Of a stretch of 64,000 nucleotides of DNA, positions 34,987 through 43,900 are shown piece after piece (position 1 is the first letter of the stretch; each line of letters opens with the position of its first letter). This stretch comes from Zoogloea sp041917255. GTDB taxonomy: Bacteria > Pseudomonadota > Gammaproteobacteria > Burkholderiales > Rhodocyclaceae. The position numbers were made by a program, and so were the translations under genes. The notes beneath the pieces were generated by a model. The model did no database searches and was not told the origin of the DNA. It saw only the letters and a list, made by a program, of their open reading frames with translations. Location of the stretch: assembly GCA_041917255.1 (NCBI GenBank), contig JAYRYA010000008.1, positions 62,001-126,000 on the forward strand, read 5' to 3'.

Positions 34987-37900
34987 ATTGTAAAGGTCGC
35001 GCGTTAGTTCTGCGCAGGCTGGGGTGGTCTTCAGCAAGCCGTCGCAAGCCGCGTGAAACGCGGTGTCGCGTTGTTGGTCCAGTATCTGCAGTTGCGCCGC
35101 CGTACTGCAGGCTTCGGCGTCGCTGGTTTCTGCACAGGCTTTCCTGGCTTTGTAGCGGGCTTCGTTTTCTTGATGCGAGAGGTAATTGTTCGCGACTTCA
35201 TTGAATGCCCCTGCGGCTCCGGCGGAGCCGCCTACGATAACGCCTGCGGCAGTGCTGACCGTTGCGGTAATGGTGTCGGCCAGCGTGCCCTTAAGGCCCG
35301 CGTCTTTCAGCAAATTTGTAACAGTGGGGGCGGACAGTGTTCCCGCTGCGCTACCTGCGGCGCCAGATAGGCCTCCGGTAAGTCCGCCGACAAGGGTGTG
35401 AGCCAGCAAACGTTGGGTTCCGCTATCTCCCCATTCTTGTTCAATTTCTTGGGCTTGGCGCTCAAACTCCCGCTTACGCTGCGTATCTGTTTCGACATCA
35501 GCATTCGCCCTCAGCTGCTCTGCGGCCTCGATCTGCTTATTGGCGTAGTCTCCGATAGCCTTACTGGCTTGCGCGCCAAAAGTCTGGGTGATGAGCACCT
35601 GGGCGTTAATGTCCTGTTGAACCTTGCCGGAATCGAAGATCCTGATGATGCCTGTTTCGGCATCGCCCGTGCGTGCTTCGCTTTGGCCAGCGATCCCGCT
35701 GATCGCGGCTCGTGTCGCGCTGCTTGATTTGTCACTGGACTGCCCGAACCCTGCGCTGTTTCCCATCGGTTTGAACATTCCGTTGCTGGCCTGGCTGGTT
35801 CCTATGTTGATGCCTACGCTGGTGGCTTGGTAGCTGGCGTGGTTGTGAATGTCGTTTATCGTGAGGGCGCCTGCCGTGCTGAAGCCGTTCGCTCCCCGCT
35901 CCACGGCCATTTGTGAGCTGGTGATGGCTCCGCCGATCAACCTGGTGTCGCCACTTACTTCAATTTGGAAACCTCCAGCGCCTGCTTTCAGGCCGCTCTG
36001 TTCGATCACGCTTGCGAAATCGCTGTTGATCCGGCTCTGACTCGCGCTCAAGCTTGCCGATCCGCCTGCGCCGAGGGTGGCGCTGCCACCCAGGCTGCGT
36101 TGGCGGCTTTGATATGTGCTGGTGTCCTGCACGCTTTCGATGATGAGATTGGCGCCAACGGTGGCGTCAATTTGCCTTGCCGTGGCGAGTGCTCCTTTGA
36201 TGGCAACGTCTCCACCGGCGTTAAGGGTGAGCTTCTGGCCTGCATCGACGTGGCTCAGGGTGTGAGTAACGTCATCGCCGTCTGCTCCGCCGCGTGCGGT
36301 GCTGGCGCTGGCGGTAACGCCAATGCCGTTGCTCCCGACGGTTACTCCGAGCGAGCCGCTGCTACTTTGGTTGGTTGAACGCTGATCAGCAGTGTTGCGG
36401 GCGGCGTTAAGCTGGATCGTGTTCTCTGCAATGAGGTTGATGTTTGCTCCGGCTGCCACACGGCTGCCTTGAACGGTCAGTGCGCTCTGAGGTCCGTCAC
36501 CGGTAGCCACGATGAGGACGTCACGACCGGCTGAGACGTTGCTGCCATGGCTGCCGTTGCTGGTCTGGATGACCTGTCCCTGGCTGTGGCTTCCTCCGAT
36601 ACTCAGGGTCAGGGATAAACCTCCGACTTTGTCGGCGGCATTGGCGTCGCGGGTGGTGGCTTGACCTTTGTCGTCGCTACCGGTGACGATTTGGTCGGGT
36701 TTGCCTTCGATGGTTTGACCTTGCCCCTGGTTTATTGCCTGCGCGGCGTCATAGGAGGCCATCCCAGCATTGGCGGCCGCCAGTGCTTTCATGCGACTGT
36801 CCGTGGTGCGGCTGCTCGCATCCTTCATCTGCAACGCAGTCTGAACTGCGTTTATCACAGGGCCGCTCAACGCGAGAGTCAGGCCGCTTTGCGTAAAGCG
36901 GGAGTCGGTCTGGGTGCGCTGGGTTTCCCTGGCCTCGAGGATGTCAATCCGCTGGGCAGCGATGGTGATGTTGCCATTAGGTGCGAGCGCGTCACTGCCC
37001 CGCTGGGTATAAGCATGCCCTGCCCACAGAGACACGTTGCCGTCCGCGCTTCCAACTTTGGATGCGGCTGCTTGAAGGCTCTGCGTGTCCTGGTCGGTTT
37101 GCTGTTGCTGTGTGCCAAGGGTGACGCCCAGGCCGCCGCCACTGAACAGGCCGGATTTCTTCTCAGTGTGGGCGTGTGTCTCGTGGCGTATCTTGGTGGC
37201 TGCTTCTATCTGCAGGTCACGTCCAGCACCTACGGTTGTGAGGTCGGTGCTCACCACATTGCTACCCGTCACCCGGACATCACGGCCTGCGTACAGCGTG
37301 GTGGTCTCGCCGCTGAAGGTGCTGGCGAGGGCGGCGGTGCTGTCCAGCGTACCGTGGGTCGTGATGGTTGTGGTCGCGAGGAGGCTGCGCTGTTTGTAGT
37401 GGTGGGCTTCGTCGAGAAGCTGTCGCTGGGTGCCGGCCTGGAGGGAGATATCCCGGCCGGCGTTGACCGTCAGGGCGCCCTGGTCGCTGGTGATTTGAGC
37501 GGCGCGAGTGGTGATGTCCTGGCCCGCTTGCAGGCGCAGGTCGCCCGTGGTGCGCAGGGTCGTCCCGACTTCGTTGTCCTCCCCCTCCTGGCGATAGTTT
37601 CGGGCGTTCCAGACGATCTCTTGACGACGGCGTTCGGCCAGGGTGCCAAGATCGAGATTGCGGCCTGCGGCTAGGGTGGTGGTGCCTGCCGGCCCGGCTC
37701 CAGTCGGGGCGAGGTTGATGAGTTGACTGGCATCGAGGTGGAGGTCGCGGCCGGCTTCCAGGTTGAGGTCGCCGCCAGCAACATAGACAGTTGCAATCCG
37801 GTCAATGGCGGTTCGGCTGCCCTGGGATGAGCGTGTTGAGGCTGTGGTGCTGGCGAGCGTGAGGTCGCGACCGGCCAGAAGCGAGAGTGCGCGGGAGGCT

Positions 37901-40900
37901 TCGATGCGGCCGCCGATGTTCTCCAGGTCGCCCAGCGCCCGAGCGTCGACTGTGTTGCCACTGATGCGACCACCCGTATTGCGCAGGGTGTCGGCAGTGA
38001 TATCCAGGCGCTCACGTGCAGCGAGGGTGCCGCTGTTCGTCATGCTGCCTTGTGCGGCGAGGGCGAGGCTGGCGCCTGAGAGCAGGCCCCCGGTGCCGTC
38101 GATGTCGCCGTCTCGAACGACGGCATAGACCTGAGGTGCAAGCACCTGAGTGACGCTGCCATCGGCAAGGGTGATAGCGGTGTTCACGAGCCAGACGATG
38201 TCGGTGGTGAGCGCAGCCATCTGTTCGGCGCTGAGGGCGACGCCGGGGCGGAGCTTCCATGCCTGCGCATAGCGGGCACCGGCCGCCATCAATGCGGCGA
38301 ACTGGGTTTCGTCGTCGGTGTAGCCGTCGAGGAAGCGTTGGCCGGTGAGCTGGGCGACCTGCTCACGTACGAGGCGTTGTTCGTAGAAGCCGTCGCCGAG
38401 ACGCTTTTGCTGGGTGTTCGGATCGCTGGCGAGCAGGCCCAGGAGGTAATCGGAGCTGAGCCACAGGCGCGCATCCGTGAAGCGCACGTCGGTTTCGACG
38501 AGATAATGGGCACGCGTGTCGGTGCTCAGGCGGAACAGGCTGCTGTTGGGTACCGTGACGGATGGCGCGATGGACCGTACAACGGTCTGCGTGCCCGGGG
38601 CGATGGTGTTGCCCATGGGGAGTGTCACGGTGAACGGGGGAATGCTTTCGGTCGTTGCCGCTGCAACGTGGGATGCCGGGGCGCTTTGACTTGCGGTGCG
38701 CGCGGGGCTGCCTGTCGCGCTGGTCAGTGCCAAGGTGGTGATGCCAACCTCCGGACTCGCAGGGGCGGTGCCGGTATCCTGGGCGATGGTCGCTGCCATG
38801 GCGGCGCCGATCACCTTGCCGGTAATCCGGGCGTTGGCGTCCTCGGTTCTGCGCACTTCGATGATCACCGGAGTGCGTGAGATGAGTGTCGTTGCGTGGC
38901 TGCCGGTTGCGGTGCCGGTAAGGTCATCGATGACCCGGTGCCCGATGCTCGTTCCGGTTCCTGAAACTGCCGTGTTCTCGGCAAGCACGGGTGTGGCGAG
39001 CGCATAGGTCTCGATGCGTTGGGCGGGCGTGTAGTCAGTGAGCAACGTTCCCTGGCGGTCGCGCCCGTCTTCTTTGAGTCGCCAGTAATCGATGGCGGTA
39101 CCCGTGTCTGTGGTTGTGCGCGTGCCTGTGGCGGTGCGGTTATCCAGCGTTGCGAGCTCAAGCCGGAGTTGCCGACCGGCGATGATCTGGCTCATGTCGT
39201 TGGTGAGCGTCGTGCCGGCGACTTGCAGATTGCCGCCGGCCAGGATCCGGGCCGGATCGCTGGCGAGCAGTCGCACCTCATCGACGGTGCGGTTGAAGTT
39301 GTACTCGACAAACCACTCACTGAACGTCATGCGGCCGTCGTCGTAAGGTTTATTGACGACGAGGGTGCGCACTCCGTCGTCATCGAAGCTGTATTCGTAG
39401 TGAACTTCTGATGCGTCGTAGCGCTCCGGGTGCTCCTTGAAGGAGTACTCCCGATGATCTGTGACCGAGGTGCGCACCAGCTCGGTGGCAAAGTGCGCGT
39501 CCAGATTCTCGATGCGCTCGGCAGCCAGCGTGACGTTGCCGAGGGCCTCGATGGAGGCGCTGCGGTTGGTCACGCTGCGGGCGTGGCCGCTGGCCCGGTT
39601 GCTGGTGTCGATGGCACCGCCAATGGCCAGGTCGCCAGCGCTGAAAAGCAGACTGTGTTCGTTGTTGATGAGCGTGCCGATACCGACGTCGAGGCGTTCC
39701 CGTGCGGCGATCACCGGGGCGCTGTCGTCCTCTGCCGCATTGGTGAGCGTGGTGGCCTGGATGGCCAGATGGTCGCCATAGATGCGACCGCGGCCGAGGT
39801 TGTTGAGAACGAGGCTGTCGAGGCGTGCGTCGCCGGCGTCGATGAGGCCCCGGTTCTTCAATGTGGTGCTGGTGAGGCGAGCGGTGCCAGCCTGGATTTC
39901 GCCGGTGGCGAGATTGTCGAGCGTGGTGGCCTGAATCTCGAGGCGGTTGCCGGCGGTGAGGCTGGCGCGGTTCGTGAAGGTGCCGGACACCGCAAGGCGG
40001 GCGTTGCCGTTGGCACGCAGTTCACCGTTGTTGGCAAAGTTGTCGCTGAGGTTCAGGTCGAGATTGCCCAGGCTGAGCAGACGTCCGTCGCCACCAAGTT
40101 TGGCCGCAGTAACCGCGAGTTGCCGCCCGGCGACGAGCTCGCCGCCGCTGTTGGCGATCGTGAGGGCCGGCAGCGGGTTTGGGTCGTTGAGCACGACGCT
40201 ACCGAGGGCGCTCATCCGGCCGCGGGTGTTGTCGATATGGCCGCTGCTGGTGATGCGCAGGCTGTCGTCGGCGGATATCTGGCCGTCGCGGTTGTCGAGC
40301 CGTGGCGTTGCGAGGTCGAGGCTGCGGCCTTGAATGCCAAGGCCAGTGGGACTTGTGAAGTTGTTGAGGATGGCGCCGGCGGTGAGCTGGGCGTGCTCGG
40401 CAGATTGGATCGCGCCGCGGGTGTTGTCGATGCTGCCAGCGACGGTGAGGTTGAGATCGCCCGCGCTGTGGATTCGTCCGTCGGCGTTGTGCAGGGCCGT
40501 TGCCATGACGGTGGCGGCCCCGTGGCTCAAAAGCGTGCCACCGATGGTGTTGTCGATTTTGCTGGCGACGACATCGAGACGGTTGGCACCGATGTAGCCG
40601 GCTTGGTTGTCAAGGAAGCCGCTGCGCAGGACGACATCGGTGCCGCCGAGGATGCCGCCGCGGCTGAGGGTGCCGCGATTGACGAGATCGGCGCCGCGGG
40701 TGTCGATGAGTAGGCGGCCGCTGGTCTGGATCAGGCCGTCCTGGTTGTCGAGGGGGCCGCTGGTGAGGTCGAGGGTCCCTGCGTCGTGAGTGCCGCTGGT
40801 GACGATGCGTCCTTCTCGGTTGGCAAGGACGCCACCGCTGGTCACGGCGGCGCTGCTGGCGACGAGTGTGCCACCCGTGTTGTCGAGTTCGCCGCTGGAG

Positions 40901-43900
40901 AGGGAAAGGCGCTGGGCGGCTGTGATTTGCCCACCGCCGTTGATGGCGAGCCCGGTAGCGGTGAGCGTGAGGCTGCCCTCGACGGCAGAGAGCGATCCGG
41001 CGCGGTTGTCCACATGCTTGCCGCGGAGATGCAGATCGGTGCCGGCTGCGATGAGGCCGCCGGCATTGCCGAGATTTGCCGCCATGATGTCGAGGCGGGC
41101 GCCAGAAGTGATCCCGCCGCCGGTGTTGGAAAGGAGCGAGGTGTTGATGAGGCCGTCACCGCCGGTGTGGATACGCCCGCTGTCCCGGTTGTCCAGCAGG
41201 TCGGCTGCGGCGACGGTGAGCGTCTGGGCGCTGGCGATCTCGCCGCGGCGGTTGTCGATGATGGCGGCGGCCAACTTGAGTGCGTCATTGCCCGCGATCT
41301 GTCCGTCGCGATTGTCGAGGAGGCCGGTGACGGTGATCTGGCCTGCGCCAGTGCCGATTTGCCAAAGGGTGCCGCCCTGGTGATTCAGGCTGTCGGCTGC
41401 GACGCTCAGGTTTGTGGCCTGGGTGGTGGCGCCGGCAAGGGAGACGCGCTGGGCGACGATATCAAGGTCGCCGGCGCTGGCGATCTGGCCGCCGTCGCCG
41501 AGGAGGGAGGTGGCGTGGATGCTCAGCAGGCCGGTACCGGTGTGTTCGATACTTCCGGCACTGTTGTCGAGCATGGCGGTGGCGAGGCTCATGGCATTGC
41601 CGTTGCTGGCGATCCGGCCACGGGTGTTGGTGAGGGTGCCGGGAAGCTCAAGGCGCAGATCACCGCTTCCGGTCTGCAGGATCTCGCCATCGGTGTTGTC
41701 GATGGCGGCCGCCCGCAGGACCAAGTTGGCGGCATTGATGTGGGCAAGACGCGTGTTGAGGAGGCCGGCGACCGTTGTTTGCAGCAAGCCGCTGGCGCTG
41801 ATGTCCGCACCCACTGCGCGGAGATCACCGCTGCGCGCGGTGATCTGGATGGCGGAGGCGGCGCTCTGGCTGGAAGATAGGTCGAGCAGCGCGGCATCGA
41901 ACTGGAGGCTGCCGGCTGCAAGCTGGCGCCCGTGGGCGTCGAGCTGGTGCTGGGTGTTGAGCGTGAGACCGCCATTGCCGCTGAGGCGTCCGTCAGCTTG
42001 AAGACCGGCGGCGAGGAGGCTGTGGGTGCCCGCAAAGATGCTGCCTGCGGTGATGCCGAGATCCCGCCCAGCACCGAACAGACCGTCATGGGTGATGGCA
42101 CCAGAGAGCGCGAGCGTGAGGTCGCGACCGGCGTAAAGCGTACCGTCCGGGTTGTTGAGGCTGGCAGCGCGCAGGTTGAGGTCGTGGGTGGCGAGAACGG
42201 TGCCACTCATGTTGTCCATCTGGCCGGCGTTGAGGGCCAGGCTGCCGTTGCTGGAGATACGGCCGGCGAGGTTGTCGATCAGGGAGGTGACGCCGACAAT
42301 GCTGCTGCCACTGCCGGTCTGTACCAGATTGCCGTGCCGGTGATCGAGTGTATCGGCGGCGATGTGCCAGGTGCTGGCCTGGGTGGTGGCGTTGTCGAGC
42401 GCAAGGTGCCTGGCGCTCAGGTCGAGCTGTCCGTTGCTGATGATCTGGCCGCCGCTGCCTGCGAAATGCGTGGTGTCGATCGTCAGCAGGCCATCGCCGG
42501 CAAGGCCGATCAAGCCGCCTCGGTTGTCCATTTCGGCTGCGCTGAGGTGCAGGTTGTTGCCGTTGCTGACGATCTGTCCGTGGGTATTGATGAGTGTGCC
42601 GGGGAGTGCGATGTGCAGGTCGCCGCTGCCAGTCTGGCGCATGTCGCCGCCGGTGTTGTCGAGACGTTGGGCCTGAATGCCGAGCTGAGTGGCACTTAGA
42701 CGGGCGGCGCGGGTGTCGAGGAGATCACTCGCCTGGATGTTCAGCGAGTTTTCGGCATGGGTACTGGCCCCGGTCAGCATCAGCGTGTCAGCGTTCAGAC
42801 GGATGGCCTGGGCAGTGTTCTGACTGCCGGTGAGGTCGAGCTGCGGTGCGCTGAGGGAGAGCGCGCTGGCCGCGAGGGTCTGGCCGCGGGCAGTGAAGGT
42901 GGTGCTGGCCTGCGCAGTGAGCGTGCCGTTGCCGGCGAGGTGGCCGTCGGGTTGCAGGCCGGCGGCGATGAGGCTGGTGACTCCGGCGTCGATCCGTGTT
43001 GCGCTGAGGCCAAGGTGGCGGCCGGCAGCGAGCACCCCGTCGTGCAGGAGCGTACCGGAGAGCGATAGGGTGGCGTCGTGCCCGGCGTAGAGGCGACCAC
43101 CGGGATTGGCGAGGTCGCCGCCCGACAACATGAGATCGGTGGCTGTGAAGAGGCTGCCGCTGGCGTTGTCGAAGTAGTCGGCGCGGATGTGGGTAGCGCC
43201 CGCGGCAGCTTCGAGCTGCCCGGTGGCGTTGACGAGGCGGGCGGCGCCTAGGGTAAGGCCGTTGTTGCCGGCGATGAGGCCGCCGGTGTTGTCCAGCGTG
43301 CCGGTGATGGTAGCGGTGAGCTGGGCGTCCTGGGTGGCGACAATCCTGCCGCCGCGGTTGTCGACCGTGGCTACATCGAGGGTGAGGTCGGCGTTGCTGG
43401 TGATCTGCCCGCCGCGATTGATGAGTTCGCCGGGTAGCTGGAGGCGCACGGCGCGGGCGCCACTGCTTACGAGGGTGCCGCCGCTGTTGTCGAGGCTGGT
43501 GGCATTCAGGTCGAGGTGATTGGCGCTCAGGTAGGCGTTACGGCCATCGAGACCGCCACTAATTTGAGTTTGTAGCCGCTCGGTGGCCACGAGGCGGGCG
43601 GCGCGGGCATCGAGCTGGCTCGCGCTGAGGGCGAGGCTGCGGGCGTTGGTTGCGCTGCCAGAAAGATCGAGTTGGTCCGCTGCGATGGTGAGCGCGCCGG
43701 CTGCAAGGTTCTGGCCGTGGGCGACGAGGATTGAACGGGCCTGCAGGGTGAGTGCGCCGTCGCCCTCGAGTCTGCTGTCGGGCTGCATGCCCGCCGCGAT
43801 GAGGCTGCTGGTGCCGGCGTTGAGCCAGGCCGCGCCAACCCCGAGGTTGCGTCCGGCAGCGAGGACGCCACTGTGTTCGAGGCCGCCGGATAGGGTGATG

